From Amycolatopsis rifamycinica (lineage in GTDB: Bacteria > Actinomycetota > Actinomycetes > Mycobacteriales > Pseudonocardiaceae), in the NCBI RefSeq assembly GCF_000695625.1, contig NZ_JMQI01000006.1, positions 84,343 through 148,342 on the forward strand: a stretch of DNA of 64,000 bases, in the 5' to 3' direction. Under the pieces are notes generated by a model, which saw nothing but the letters and a program-made list of their open reading frames with translations, searched no databases and was not told the DNA's origin. The position numbers were made by a program, and so were the translations under genes. Below are positions 1 to 8,252 of this stretch, one piece after another; the first letter of the stretch is position 1, and every line of letters starts with the position of its first letter.

Positions 1-922
1 CGCCGCGAACACCACCGTCCCGGTCGGCCTCGGCATCAACGGCTCGATCGCCTCCTGGCCGACCGCGGTGTTCGTCGTCGGCCTGCTCGTCACCGGCATC
101 CTGGTCGTCCGCAAGGTCAAGGGCGCGATCCTGATCGGCGTGCTGACCTCGACCGTGCTGGCCATCGTCGTCGAGGCGATCGTCAACGCCGGGCCGTCGC
201 GGGGCACGAACCCGAAGGGCTGGAACCTCGGCTACCCGGCGCTGCCGGACCAGGTCCTGGGCCTGCCGAACCTCTCGCTGGTCGGCGACGTCTCGTTCGG
301 CGCCTGGACGCGGCTGCCGATCATCACCGTCTGCCTGCTGGTGTTCACGCTGGTCCTGGCCGACTTCTTCGACGCGATGGGCACCATGACCGGCCTCGCC
401 AAGGAGGCCGACCTGCTCCCGGAGGACGGCCAGCTGCCCAACGTCGGCAAGGCGCTGTTCGTCGAGGGCCTCGCGGGCGCGGCCGGCGGCTTCGGCTCGG
501 CCAGCTCGAACACGGTGTTCGTGGAGTCGGCGTCCGGTATCGCCGAGGGCGCGCGGACCGGGCTGGCGAACGTCGTCACCGGCGTGCTGTTCCTCGCCGC
601 GATGTTCCTGACCCCGCTGTACCAGGTGGTGCCGGTCGAGGCGGCCGCCCCGGCGCTGGTCGTCGTCGGCGCGATGCTGATGTCGCAGGTCCGCGACATC
701 GACTTCACCGATTACTCGATCGCGCTGCCGGCGTTCCTGACCATCGTCGTGATGCCGTTCACCTACTCGATCGCGAACGGCATCGGCGCCGGCTTCGTCA
801 GCTACGTCGTCATCCGTGCGGCCACCGGCAAGGCCCGCCAGGTGCACCCGCTGATGTGGGTCATCGCGCTGGCCTTCGTGGCGTACTTCGCGGTCGGGCC
901 GCTCCAGGCGGCGTTCCGCTGA
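1..922 (+). CDS. NCS2-family purine permease (AzgA-like), C-terminal part
   Basis: The reading frame is open from base 2, so the gene begins upstream of the window and about 306 C-terminal residues are visible. It is a polytopic membrane protein with about seven hydrophobic segments. The motif FDAMGTMTGLAKEADLL and the loop SSNTVFVESASGIAEGARTGL match the conserved transport core of the AzgA branch of NCS2 permeases, which carry guanine, hypoxanthine or adenine by proton symport. Substrate choice cannot be read from the fragment. It ends two bases before the stop of the convergent next gene. A purine transporter fits the nitrogen-salvage genes further along (urease, NCS1 permease). Confidence 0.88.
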   Translation, partial: AANTTVPVGLGINGSIASWPTAVFVVGLLVTGILVVRKVKGAILIGVLTSTVLAIVVEAIVNAGPSRGTNPKGWNLGYPALPDQVLGLPNLSLVGDVSFGAWTRLPIITVCLLVFTLVLADFFDAMGTMTGLAKEADLLPEDGQLPNVGKALFVEGLAGAAGGFGSASSNTVFVESASGIAEGARTGLANVVTGVLFLAAMFLTPLYQVVPVEAAAPALVVVGAMLMSQVRDIDFTDYSIALPAFLTIVVMPFTYSIANGIGAGFVSYVVIRAATGKARQVHPLMWVIALAFVAYFAVGPLQAAFR

Positions 923-923
923 T

Positions 924-1487
924 TCAGCTCCTGATCTTCAGGGCTTCGTCGAGGACACCCCGGTTGCGCTCGAACTCGGCGACCGGGGCCTCGAACCGCA
1001 CCGTCACCAAGGCGTCGCCGGCTCCGAGGCCGACCACGGTCACCCGCCGCGGCACGCCGTCGCGCGCGTAGGTGTAGTCCCATTCCGCGGCGTCGCGGTC
1101 GGCGATCGGGGCGTGCCCGACCACGGTGCCACCCTGGCCGCCGGCCACCGACCGGAGCCCGCCGAGGGCGTCCTCCTGGGTGATCGGCACCCGGTCGGTC
1201 TCGAGCAGAAGGTCGCCCTGGCGGTAGCTCGCGCGTTCCTTGTCGCGGCTCACGGCCCAGGACGACGGCACCGGGATCTCGATCGCCGAGCCGGGACCGG
1301 TCGCGTCCGAAAGCGGGTAGATCTCCAACGAGCCCCGGACGATCGCCGGAGCCGGAGCCGACGCCGGCGCCGGCGTCGGCGGTGGGGCGGCCGCCGGGGC
1401 GGGGTCGGACCCGCTCAGGAACTGCGCCGCCACGACCGCCAGGACCGCCGCGCCGACGACGGCCGAGCCCACCAGCTTCTTGTTCAT
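924..1487 (-). CDS. Membrane-anchored exported hypothetical protein
   Basis: A 187-residue protein. Residues 5-22 form one hydrophobic segment after MNKK, without a lipobox cysteine, so it is a signal anchor or a cleaved signal. A Pro/Ala-rich linker (about 29-47) leads to a roughly 135-residue extracytoplasmic domain ending DEALKIRS. The ATG at 1487 has GGGGGA just upstream. The domain has the length and alternation of small actinobacterial cell-envelope domains (LpqN-like), but I cannot name a family with confidence. It is convergent with the purine permease and divergent from the marR gene. Confidence 0.75.
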   Translation of the reverse strand: MNKKLVGSAVVGAAVLAVVAAQFLSGSDPAPAAAPPPTPAPASAPAPAIVRGSLEIYPLSDATGPGSAIEIPVPSSWAVSRDKERASYRQGDLLLETDRVPITQEDALGGLRSVAGGQGGTVVGHAPIADRDAAEWDYTYARDGVPRRVTVVGLGAGDALVTVRFEAPVAEFERNRGVLDEALKIRS

Positions 1488-1583
1488 CCGGCTCCCCCGT
1501 TTCTCGATCAGCAGGAAGACGCGCGGCCGTGTTCCCGGTTGTGGCTTGACGGAGATCACCCGTGTGGCCGGTGTTTCGTAAGG

Positions 1584-1598
1584 TATGCTAACTATATG
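1584..1598 (+). promoter_or_regulatory. -10 box and leaderless start of marR
   Basis: TATGCT (1584-1589) fits the actinobacterial TANNNT -10 element and lies six bases before ATG 1596, so transcription probably starts at or next to the start codon. No ribosome-binding site is present. The surrounding bases (1578-1596) match the IdeR/DmdR iron-box consensus at about 12 of 19 positions, too weak to call a site. Confidence 0.5.
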
Positions 1599-2027
1599 TC
1601 CGGCGACACGCACGAACGCTCCTTGGCGAGCCGTCTGCGTCTCGCGGTGGTCCGGCTCAACCGCCGGCTGCGGGCACAGCGCATCGGGGACGACCTCACG
1701 CTGACGCAGGTCGCCGCGCTGTCCACCCTGCACAAGTGCGGTGCGCTGACCCCGGGTCAGCTCGCCGCGAAGGAAGGCGTCCAGCCACCTTCGATGACGA
1801 GGGTGATCGCCGCGCTCGAGGAGCTGGGGTTCGTCGAACGGCGCCCGCACCCGACCGATGGCAGGCAGGCCATCGTCGAACTGTCCGACAGCGGGCTGGC
1901 CTACGTGCACAAGGCCATCTCCGTGCGGGAGGCGTGGCTGGACCGGAAGTTGGCGGACCTCGGCGACGAAGAGCGCGAAGTGCTCTCCCAAGCCGCCGAA
2001 ATCATAGACAGGATGGCGGGGAACTAA
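1596..2027 (+). CDS. MarR-family transcriptional regulator
   Basis: 143 residues with the MarR winged-helix layout: the recognition helix region is about residues 50-75 (LTPGQLAAKEGVQPPSMTRV) and the wing is HPTDGRQ at about 88-94, flanked by N- and C-terminal dimerisation helices. It precedes an MFS exporter with five bases between stop and start. By the usual logic of such pairs it would repress its own operon and respond to a small, often aromatic, exported ligand. The start at 1596 is chosen because a TANNNT box lies six bases upstream. Confidence 0.9.
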   Translation: MSGDTHERSLASRLRLAVVRLNRRLRAQRIGDDLTLTQVAALSTLHKCGALTPGQLAAKEGVQPPSMTRVIAALEELGFVERRPHPTDGRQAIVELSDSGLAYVHKAISVREAWLDRKLADLGDEEREVLSQAAEIIDRMAGN

Positions 2028-2032
2028 CCACG

Positions 2033-3397
2033 GTGACGGCCACGGGTAGCGAAACGAAGCGTTCGACACAGACCACTGCTACCCGGGAGACGGCCTCACC
2101 GCCGTCCGCGTCACCGCCGTCCCCGTCCACGCGCCGCAGCATGTTCGCGTCGCTGCGCGTGCGCAACTACCGGCTGTTCTTCACCGGCCAGGTCATCTCG
2201 AACATCGGCACCTGGATGCAGCGCATCGCCCAGGACTGGCTGGTGTTCACCCTCAGCGGCAACAACCCGATCGCCCTCGGCATCGCCGTCGCGCTGCAGT
2301 TCACGCCGACGCTGTTCCTTTCCCTGTGGGCCGGCGTCCTCGCCGACCGCGTCGACAAGCGGCGGCTGCTCACCTGGATCCAGGTCGCGGCGTGTTCGCA
2401 GGCCGTGATCCTCGGCGTGCTCGACCTGAGCGGGATCGCCGCGCTGTGGCACGTCTACGTCCTGTGCTTCACGCTCGGTGTGACGGCGGCGCTGGAAGTG
2501 CCGACGCGGCAGTCGTTCGTCGCCGAGATGGTGGGCCGCGACCAGGTGGCCAACGCCGTCGCGCTGAACTCCTCGATCTTCAACATGGCGCGGATCGTCG
2601 GCCCGGCGATCGCCGGGTTCGCGATCACCTGGATCGGCACCGGCTGGCTGTTCATCGCGAACGCGCTCAGCACGGTCGCGGTGATCACCGGGCTGGTCCT
2701 GATGAACCCGGACAAGCTGTTCCGCGTCGCCGCGGTGCCGCGCGAGAAGGGTCAGCTGGCCGAGGGCCTGCGGTACGTGCGGCGCCGGTCGGACCTGATG
2801 ACGGTGATGGTGCTCGTGCTGTTCGTCAGCACGTTCGGCATCACGTACTTCAGCTCGCTCCCGATCGTCGCGGCGAACGTGTTCCACACCGCGGCCGACG
2901 GCTACGGCCTGTTGTCGACGCTGGTCGCGGTCGGCACCTTCACCGGCGCGGTGATGTCCGCCCGGCGCGGCACCAAGGGGCGGCCGCGGGTCCGGCTGAT
3001 GCTCGTGTCGGCGTTCTTCCTCGGCGTGTTCGAGCTGACCACGGCGTTCATGCCGACGTACCTGACGTTCGGCCTCGGCCTGATCCCGCTCGGCTTCGCC
3101 ACGATGACGTTCCTCAACACGGCGAACGCGCTGGTGCAGACGTCGGTCAGCCCCGAAATGCGCGGCCGCGTGATGGGCCTCTATGTGCTGGTGCTCATCG
3201 GCGGCAACCCGATCGGCGGCCCGATGGTGGGGTGGATGGCGAACGAGTTCGGGGGGCGGTCTCCGTTCTACATCGGCGGCGCGGTTTCGGCGCTGGCCGC
3301 GGTGGTGTGCGCGGTCGTGCTGATCCGGCGAGGCGGGATTTCCTGGCCGGTGAAGCGCGGCCTGGGCCTGCGCGTGCTCAAGCGGACGAAGGTCTGA
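2033..3397 (+). CDS. MFS exporter
   Basis: 454 residues from a GTG with GGCGGGGAA about ten bases upstream. After a Ser/Thr/Pro-rich cytoplasmic tail of about 38 residues, about 12 membrane segments begin at RVRNYRLFFTGQVISNIGTWMQ. This opening and the GVLADRVDKRRLL loop between helices 2 and 3 are typical of the MFS_3 / EntS-like branch of 12-helix drug or siderophore exporters. It is co-transcribed with the marR gene just upstream. The substrate is unknown; family relatives export siderophores, macrolides or dyes. Confidence 0.9.
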   Translation: MTATGSETKRSTQTTATRETASPPSASPPSPSTRRSMFASLRVRNYRLFFTGQVISNIGTWMQRIAQDWLVFTLSGNNPIALGIAVALQFTPTLFLSLWAGVLADRVDKRRLLTWIQVAACSQAVILGVLDLSGIAALWHVYVLCFTLGVTAALEVPTRQSFVAEMVGRDQVANAVALNSSIFNMARIVGPAIAGFAITWIGTGWLFIANALSTVAVITGLVLMNPDKLFRVAAVPREKGQLAEGLRYVRRRSDLMTVMVLVLFVSTFGITYFSSLPIVAANVFHTAADGYGLLSTLVAVGTFTGAVMSARRGTKGRPRVRLMLVSAFFLGVFELTTAFMPTYLTFGLGLIPLGFATMTFLNTANALVQTSVSPEMRGRVMGLYVLVLIGGNPIGGPMVGWMANEFGGRSPFYIGGAVSALAAVVCAVVLIRRGGISWPVKRGLGLRVLKRTKV

Positions 3398-3515
3398 CTG
3401 AAGGTATCGGTTCGTTTCCATGGCGTGACCGTATCGACGGGCACCGACAAAAACCGGCGGCTCGCGCCTCGATGTCCCCCGGAAGAGTGAGATCCGAGTC
3501 TCCGCGACCCACCTC

Positions 3516-3552
3516 TTGCCCTCGCAGATGAGGTTAGGCTAACCTCATACAT
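3516..3552 (+). promoter_or_regulatory. Perfect iron box (IdeR/DmdR operator) over a promoter
   Basis: TGAGGTTAGGCTAACCTCA (3529-3547) is a perfect palindrome that matches the actinobacterial IdeR/DmdR consensus at 17 of 19 positions. It overlaps a possible promoter, TTGCCC (3516-3521), 18 bases, TAACCT (3540-3545), which would start transcription near 3552 to the right. No recognisable gene follows in that direction, because the region runs into the antisense 3' end of the nat gene. See the finding on a possible small RNA. Confidence 0.7.
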
Positions 3553-3596
3553 GTCCGCTTCGTGGTGGGAGCGGCAGTCAGTTCGGGAACGGACGG

Positions 3597-3630
3597 AGCC
3601 CCGGACCTGGGAAAACCCCAGGCCGGGGCT
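3597..3630. terminator. Hairpin terminator 3' of nat and of the iron-box transcript
   Basis: AGCCCCGG (3597-3604), CCTGGG (3606-3611), a short A-rich loop, then CCCAGG and CCGGGGCT (3617-3630) form a 14-bp stem with one bulge. It sits four bases after the nat stop (minus strand). It would also end a rightward transcript from the iron-box promoter. There is no clear U tract, as is usual in high-GC actinomycetes. Confidence 0.65.
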
Positions 3631-3634
3631 TCGT

Positions 3635-4456
3635 TCACGTCAGGGCAGTGTCCGGCTGGGGCACGTCGTCAGTCAAGGGACTCTCGCCGGGTGGTACCGG
3701 CAGGCGCGTCAACGTCATCCCGAAGTACACGCGGTAGGCCGCCCGGATCGCCTCCGGAGTGGCCAGGCGGATCTCGTTCCGCACTCCGTCGACTGTCTCG
3801 ATCAGCTTGCCGCCCGACAGCGTCACGCGGCCCTGTGACGTCAGGCGCGAGCACGTCAGCGACCGGGTGAAGTGGGACTCCGGGGACGTCGTCTGCCACC
3901 ACGCCATCGGGACGAAGTCGGCCAGCGGGCGCGGGCGGCGCTCCAGGCGGTACTGCGGCTTGCCGTCCAGCAGGACGTCGAGGTCGCCGTGGGGAGCGTC
4001 CAGGACGAGGAACTCGCCGTCGGGGTCCCGCTGAGCCTCCACGGCCGACAGGTCCAGCGGGTGCCGGGCGAAGCGGCCGAAACCGACGTCCACCAGCCAG
4101 TCCGCCGAGTCCAGCGACACGACGATCGCCGCGTGGTCCAGCGGCGGGCCGAGCGTGCCGTCCGGGCGGAAGACCTGGGCCGCGTGCAGCGAAGCGTCGT
4201 AGCCCAGCGCGCGCAGGAGCGCCGCGAACAGCCCGTTCAGCTCGTAGCAGAACCCGCCTCGGCGGCGGTGCACGATCTTGCCGAACAACGCCTCCTCGTC
4301 CAGGACGACCGGTTCCCCGAGGTGGCTGCTCAGGTTCTCGAACGGCACCGCGGCCAGGTGGCGTTCCTGCAGGTGGCGCAGCGTCGCGAGGTCGGGCGCC
4401 GCCGGGCGGGCGACGCCGAGGCGGTCCAGGTACGCGTCGATGTCCATGCCGTCCAC
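3635..4456 (-). CDS. nat: Arylamine N-acetyltransferase
   Basis: 273 residues, the normal NAT length. The catalytic triad is visible: Cys70 in RRGGFCYE, His108 in LDHAA and Asp123 in LVDVGFG, matching the family spacing (C69/H107/D122 in the Salmonella enzyme). It transfers acetyl groups from acetyl-CoA to arylamines and hydrazines; in actinomycetes relatives also act in lipid or ansamycin chemistry, but nothing here indicates that. The start is a GTG (4456) five bases after GAGGTG; ATG 4447 is the alternative. It stands alone between sodA and the iron box, on the minus strand. Confidence 0.93.
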   Translation of the reverse strand: MDGMDIDAYLDRLGVARPAAPDLATLRHLQERHLAAVPFENLSSHLGEPVVLDEEALFGKIVHRRRGGFCYELNGLFAALLRALGYDASLHAAQVFRPDGTLGPPLDHAAIVVSLDSADWLVDVGFGRFARHPLDLSAVEAQRDPDGEFLVLDAPHGDLDVLLDGKPQYRLERRPRPLADFVPMAWWQTTSPESHFTRSLTCSRLTSQGRVTLSGGKLIETVDGVRNEIRLATPEAIRAAYRVYFGMTLTRLPVPPGESPLTDDVPQPDTALT

Positions 4457-4508
4457 TGAAACACCTCGACCGTGCTCGAGGTCAAGGCGTTTTCGCCGGC
4501 GACGAAAA

Positions 4509-4537
4509 ACGGGGCCCTCCGTGGTGGAGGACCCCGT
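4509..4537 (-). terminator. Rho-independent terminator of sodA
   Basis: Read on the minus strand, ACGGGG and CCTCC pair with GGAGG and CCCCGT around a five-base loop, and the stem is followed at once by TTTTTCG. It lies 12 bases beyond the sodA stop and is the most classical terminator in the window. Confidence 0.85.
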
Positions 4538-4549
4538 TGCCGCAGAAGC

Positions 4550-5173
4550 TCAGCCGAGCAGCAGGCCGTTGCCGCCGGCGACCGCGTTGTCGAAGCGCTT
4601 GCTGATCTCGGCCCAGTTGAAGATGTTCCACAGGGCCTCGACGTACTTCGGCTTCACGTTCTTGTAGTCCAGGTAGAACGCGTGCTCCCAGACGTCGACC
4701 AGCAGGATCGGCGTGGTCGGCAGCACCAGGTTGTTGTGGTGGTCGCGCAGCTGCTGGGTGATCAGCGTCTTGCCGATCGGGTCCCAGGAGAGCGCGGCCC
4801 AGCCGTTGCCCTGGATGGTCGTCGCGACGGCGGTGAACTGCGCCTTGAACTTGTCGAAGGAGCCGAACGCCTCGTCGATCGCCGCGGCCAGCTCACCGGT
4901 CGGCTTGTCGCCGCCTTCCGGCGACAGGATCTTCCACCAGACGACGTGGTTGGCGTGCCCGGCCAGGTGGAAGGCGAGCGTGGTCTGCAGGCCGACGATG
5001 TCACCGAAGTTGCCGGCGTCGCGCGCTTCGGCGATCTTGTCGAGCGTGTCGTTCGCGCCCTTGACGTAGGTCGCGTGGTGCTTGCTGTGGTGCAGCTCGT
5101 TGATCTCGCCGGAGATGTGCGGCGCGAGGGCGCCGTAGTCGTAGTCGAGATCGGGCAGCTCGTAGCGGGCCAT
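4550..5173 (-). CDS. sodA: Fe/Mn superoxide dismutase
   Basis: 207 residues. The metal ligands expected for the family are present: His28 (in ELHHSKHH), His76 (in GHANHVVWW), Asp160 and His164 (in DVWEHAFY). It converts superoxide to peroxide and oxygen in the cytoplasm. Fe versus Mn use cannot be settled by reading alone. The start is the ATG at 5173, preceded by GAAGGAGGG, rather than the upstream in-frame ATG at 5197. It is a single-gene unit with its own terminator, next to an iron box and heme oxygenase, which suggests a local iron/oxidative-stress group. Confidence 0.96.
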   Translation of the reverse strand: MARYELPDLDYDYGALAPHISGEINELHHSKHHATYVKGANDTLDKIAEARDAGNFGDIVGLQTTLAFHLAGHANHVVWWKILSPEGGDKPTGELAAAIDEAFGSFDKFKAQFTAVATTIQGNGWAALSWDPIGKTLITQQLRDHHNNLVLPTTPILLVDVWEHAFYLDYKNVKPKYVEALWNIFNWAEISKRFDNAVAGGNGLLLG

Positions 5174-5363
5174 TGGCCCTCCTTCTGTCTTCGACACAAG
5201 TTTCCGGTACCGAACCTAGTAGCACACGCCCCTCCGCGGCGAGCGGGGGCATGTCGTGATCACCGCGTGGGATGACCGGCTCGCAGGTGGCGTACCCCGG
5301 AGGCGCACCACCCGAAACCGAGCCTGCAACTTGGACCTAACTGGAGGTCAACGCCCTGTGAGA

Positions 5364-6023
5364 TCAGGCACGGAACTCGTCGAGCCGGGAAGCCAGTTCC
5401 TCGAACACCGCGACGTTGCACTCGAACGCCACCAGCGTCTCGTCGATCACGCGGGCGCGCTCGGCTTCGTCCCACGGTGCGTTGTCCAGCTTCGCGCGAT
5501 AGGTGTCGCGGAAGCGAGGGGCGCTGGCGATGCCGTCGAAGTGGTAGAAGAGCGCGCCGGCCTCGGCGACGTCGTAGTTCTTCTCGAGCGTCCGCCGGAT
5601 GACCTGGCCGCCGGCGATGTCGCCGAGGTAGCGCGTGTAGTGGTGGGCGACGTACCCGCCGGCCCACGTCGACGCCTCACGGATCCGGGCCACGTACTCG
5701 CGGGTGGAGGCGAGCGGGGAGATCGTCGAGCGCCAGCCGGGCCCGGCCAGGTGGGCGAGGTCGCGCTCGAGGTTCGGCAGCCGCCGCAGCTCGTCGAAGA
5801 CGAACTCGCCGCCGACGGGGTCGCCGGCCATGGCGTCGCTCGCCGCCTCGATCGCGCCGTAGATGAAGTAGTACTGGATCGCCAGCTGGGTATAGCCGTC
5901 CTGGGTCAGTTCCCCGCCGAGCAGGGCGCGCATGTACGTCGAGTAGTTGGCCCGGTCGTGGACCTCGAGGGTCGACGCGCGCAGGGTCGCCGAGAACGGG
6001 CGGGCGTCCGTGGTCACCGACAT
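5364..6023 (-). CDS. hmuO: Heme oxygenase
   Basis: 219 residues, all helical, close to HmuO of Corynebacterium in length. The proximal heme-binding His is His22 (LEVHDRANYSTYM) and the flexible distal helix shows GDIAGGQVI. It opens heme to biliverdin, CO and free iron, so it serves iron supply from heme. The start is the ATG at 6023, seven bases after GGGAGG, rather than an upstream ATG in frame at 6077. Upstream are a TetR-type palindrome and a partial iron box (separate entries). It follows a TetR gene on the same strand. Confidence 0.93.
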   Translation of the reverse strand: MSVTTDARPFSATLRASTLEVHDRANYSTYMRALLGGELTQDGYTQLAIQYYFIYGAIEAASDAMAGDPVGGEFVFDELRRLPNLERDLAHLAGPGWRSTISPLASTREYVARIREASTWAGGYVAHHYTRYLGDIAGGQVIRRTLEKNYDVAEAGALFYHFDGIASAPRFRDTYRAKLDNAPWDEAERARVIDETLVAFECNVAVFEELASRLDEFRA

Positions 6024-6046
6024 GAGCAGGCCTCCCGGCGATCGAT

Positions 6047-6061
6047 CTGACACGCTGTCAG
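6047..6061. promoter_or_regulatory. TetR-type operator in the hmuO promoter
   Basis: CTGACACGCTGTCAG is an inverted repeat (CTGACA, three bases, TGTCAG) flanked by GATC on both sides. It lies 24 bases upstream of the hmuO start and just after a possible -10, TACGAT (minus strand, about 6067-6072). The most likely binder is the TetR encoded immediately upstream. Confidence 0.6.
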
Positions 6062-6086
6062 AAAGATCGTAGGGCATGAATCGGAC

Positions 6087-6100
6087 TTAGGCCACCCTAA
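6087..6100. promoter_or_regulatory. Partial iron box upstream of hmuO
   Basis: TTAGGCCACCCTAA matches the last 14 bases of the IdeR/DmdR consensus at 12 positions; the remaining five bases do not match. It overlaps the tetR stop codon and lies near the expected -35 region of hmuO. Iron control of a heme oxygenase is expected biologically, which raises the plausibility of a weak site. Confidence 0.4.
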
Positions 6101-6693
6101 ACTGTCGCGCCGACCGCACGCAGGACGAACCGCACCGCCGCCTCGACGACGTCTTCCAGCTGGCCGGCCGGGCCTTCGACCAGCGTTCGGTTGCCCAGCG
6201 CCGCGGTGATCATCGGGATCAGGACGTCCGGGTCCTCGGCCGGCCAGCGGCCCAGGTCGACGCCGCCGGCGAGGATGGCGCGCAGGCGGTCGGTGATCGG
6301 GTCGGCGTGCGCGCTGATGCGCCGGTACGCCGCCGGGGCGAGCGCCGACGCGAGCGCCGTGCCCGGCGGCATGTGGTACTCGGCCAGCACGCGCAGCTGG
6401 AGCCGGACGAACGTGGCCAGCTGGTCGACCGGGTCGGCCTGGGCCTCGACCGCTTCGGTCAGCCGCGTGACGTACCGGGCCGCCTCGTCCTCGACGAAGG
6501 CGACCAGCAGGCTCTCCTTGTCGGGGAAGTGGTTGTACAGCGCTGTCCGGCCGACGCCGGCCGCCGACGCGACGCCGGCCAGGGTGATCGCGTCGAACCC
6601 GCGCTCGTAGAGCTGCGCGCGCAGGACGTCGAAGACCCGGGACCGCACCTCGCGCCGGTGCGCCTCCAGTGACTCACCGAGAATCTTCGGCAT
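6097..6693 (-). CDS. TetR-family regulator
   Basis: 198 residues. The N-terminal helix-turn-helix (about residues 36-60, ITLAGVASAAGVGRTALYNHFPDKESLL) is a clear TetR DNA-binding domain, followed by an all-helical ligand domain. It is 73 bases upstream of hmuO on the same strand and its stop codon overlaps a partial iron box. It probably controls hmuO and perhaps itself through the palindrome at 6047. The ligand is unknown; heme or a porphyrin would be attractive but is speculation. Confidence 0.88.
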   Translation of the reverse strand: MPKILGESLEAHRREVRSRVFDVLRAQLYERGFDAITLAGVASAAGVGRTALYNHFPDKESLLVAFVEDEAARYVTRLTEAVEAQADPVDQLATFVRLQLRVLAEYHMPPGTALASALAPAAYRRISAHADPITDRLRAILAGGVDLGRWPAEDPDVLIPMITAALGNRTLVEGPAGQLEDVVEAAVRFVLRAVGATV

Positions 6694-6710
6694 CCGCCCA
6701 GGCTAGCCGC

Positions 6711-6740
6711 AAGCGGCACTTTCACGTGAAAGTGCCGCTT
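6711..6740. repeat. 30-bp perfect palindrome, CACTTTCACGTGAAAGTG family
   Basis: The 18-base core CACTTTCACGTGAAAGTG is extended on both sides to a 30-bp perfect palindrome (AAGCGG outer arm). It separates the tetR start from the GCS2 stop. The same core recurs at 18213, 18253, 18293 and 30804. Confidence 0.85.
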
Positions 6741-6752
6741 TGTGCGGCGGAG

Positions 6753-8252
6753 TCAATCGGTGACGGACCAGGTGTGGACCGGTTCGCCGGCCTCCGAAAG
6801 TTCCAGGTAGCGCCCCAGCATCAGGCTGAGCGCCGCCTCGCGGTCCAGCCCGCGCTCCTGGGCGCGCAGGACGTAGTCACGCTGCCAGGTCGCCCCGGTC
6901 CGCCGCGCCAGGCACCGGCGCTCGATGATCCCGAGGTAGCGCTCGCGGGCTTCGTCGGAGACGTCGGAGCGGCGCAGGCCCTCGTGGGCGAGCGGCAGCA
7001 GCACGCGCAGCGCCAGCTCGTCCGGCGGGATCCAGCCGATGCCCGGCCAGTACAGCTGCCCGTCGAAGCCGCGCCGCGCGCCCGCGTAGAGGTTTTCCTC
7101 GGCGGCCTGGAACGACATCTGGCTCCACACCGGGCGTTCGGCCTCCGCCAGCGCGCGCTGGGCGCCGTAGAAGAAGGCCGCGTTGGCCACCGTGTCGACC
7201 ACCGTCGGGCCGGCCGGCAGCACCCGGTTTTCCACGCGCAGGTGCGGCAGGCCGTCGACGACGTCGTACACCGGGCGGTTCCAGCGCCAGATCGTGCCGT
7301 TGTGCATGCGCAGCTCGGTGAGCTTCGGCGCCTGGCCCGCGTCGAGCGCTTCGATCGGGTCTTCGGCGTCGGTTTCCGGGAGCAGGCCGGGGAAGTAGCG
7401 GACGTTCTCCTCGAACAGGTCGAAGATCGACGTGATCCAGCGCTCGCCGAACCACACCCGCGGCCGCACGCCCTGGTTCTTCAGCTCCTCCGGCCGGGTG
7501 TCGGTCGCCTGCAGGAAGAGCGGGATCCGCGTCTCGTGCCAGAGCGCCTTGCCGAGCAGGAACGGCGAATTCGACGCGAGGGCGATCTGCAGCCCGGCCA
7601 GGCACTGCGCCGCGTTCCAGTGCGCGGCGAACTCCTCGGGCGCGACCTGCAGGTGCAGCTGCACGCTGGTGCACGCGGCCTCCGGCAGGATCGACTCCGC
7701 GTAGCTGCGCAGGCGTTCGGGCTGCTGGCCCGGCAGCGCCACGCCTTCCATGGCGAGCACCGTGCGTTCGCCGCGGGCGGCGAAGATCTGGTCGTTCAGC
7801 GTGGAGTACCGGATCTTGTTGGTGAGCCACTTCTGGTCGAAGTGCTCGTGCTTCAGCGTCGGCAGGATGCCGATCATCGCCAGCGACGAGCCGGTGTCAC
7901 GCGCCTTCGTCGCCGCGATGTCGAGGTACGCGCGCAGGTCGTCTTCGAGCTGGAGCGCCGAATCGCCGGCCAGCGGCCGCGGCGGGACGTTCAGCTCGAT
8001 GTTGTGCTGGCCCAGCTCGGTGGTGAACGACGGGTCGTCGAGCGCCTCCAGCACCGCGGTGTTCGTCATCGACGGGCGCAGCTCGCGGTCGACGAGGTTC
8101 AGTTCGACTTCGAGGCCGATGTTCTTGCGGGGGAACGAAAAACTGCCGTCGGTGAGCATGCGGGCCAGCGTGTCCAGGCAGCGCTGCACTTTGCGGCGGT
8201 ACCGTCCTCGGTCCAGCGTGTTGAGCGGCTGAGCCTCGAGGTCCATCCCCAT
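6753..8252 (-). CDS. GCS2-family carboxylate-amine ligase (glutamate-cysteine ligase-like)
   Basis: About 499 residues. It has the glutamate-cysteine ligase type 2 layout: an N-terminal acidic metal/ATP cluster (GLEVELNLVD, about residue 50) and later LHLQVAPEEF and ENRVLPAGPT motifs. Family enzymes form a gamma-glutamyl or similar amide bond with ATP. Actinomycetes make mycothiol rather than glutathione, so the true product is uncertain. Three in-frame ATGs open the frame (8258, 8252, 8246); 8252 has GGGATGG at usable distance. It is divergent from trmH. Confidence 0.8.
   Translation of the reverse strand: MGMDLEAQPLNTLDRGRYRRKVQRCLDTLARMLTDGSFSFPRKNIGLEVELNLVDRELRPSMTNTAVLEALDDPSFTTELGQHNIELNVPPRPLAGDSALQLEDDLRAYLDIAATKARDTGSSLAMIGILPTLKHEHFDQKWLTNKIRYSTLNDQIFAARGERTVLAMEGVALPGQQPERLRSYAESILPEAACTSVQLHLQVAPEEFAAHWNAAQCLAGLQIALASNSPFLLGKALWHETRIPLFLQATDTRPEELKNQGVRPRVWFGERWITSIFDLFEENVRYFPGLLPETDAEDPIEALDAGQAPKLTELRMHNGTIWRWNRPVYDVVDGLPHLRVENRVLPAGPTVVDTVANAAFFYGAQRALAEAERPVWSQMSFQAAEENLYAGARRGFDGQLYWPGIGWIPPDELALRVLLPLAHEGLRRSDVSDEARERYLGIIERRCLARRTGATWQRDYVLRAQERGLDREAALSLMLGRYLELSEAGEPVHTWSVTD

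Noticed and set aside
1578..1596. Iron box in front of marR
   Set aside because: Only about 12 of 19 consensus positions match and the outer half is poor; the bases are better used as a -10 region.
3551..3838. Rightward open frame of 95 codons directly after the iron box
   Set aside because: It runs through the hairpin at 3597 and antisense over the well-supported nat gene; its composition is Arg-rich like an antisense shadow. Kept only as an alternative in the iron-box finding.
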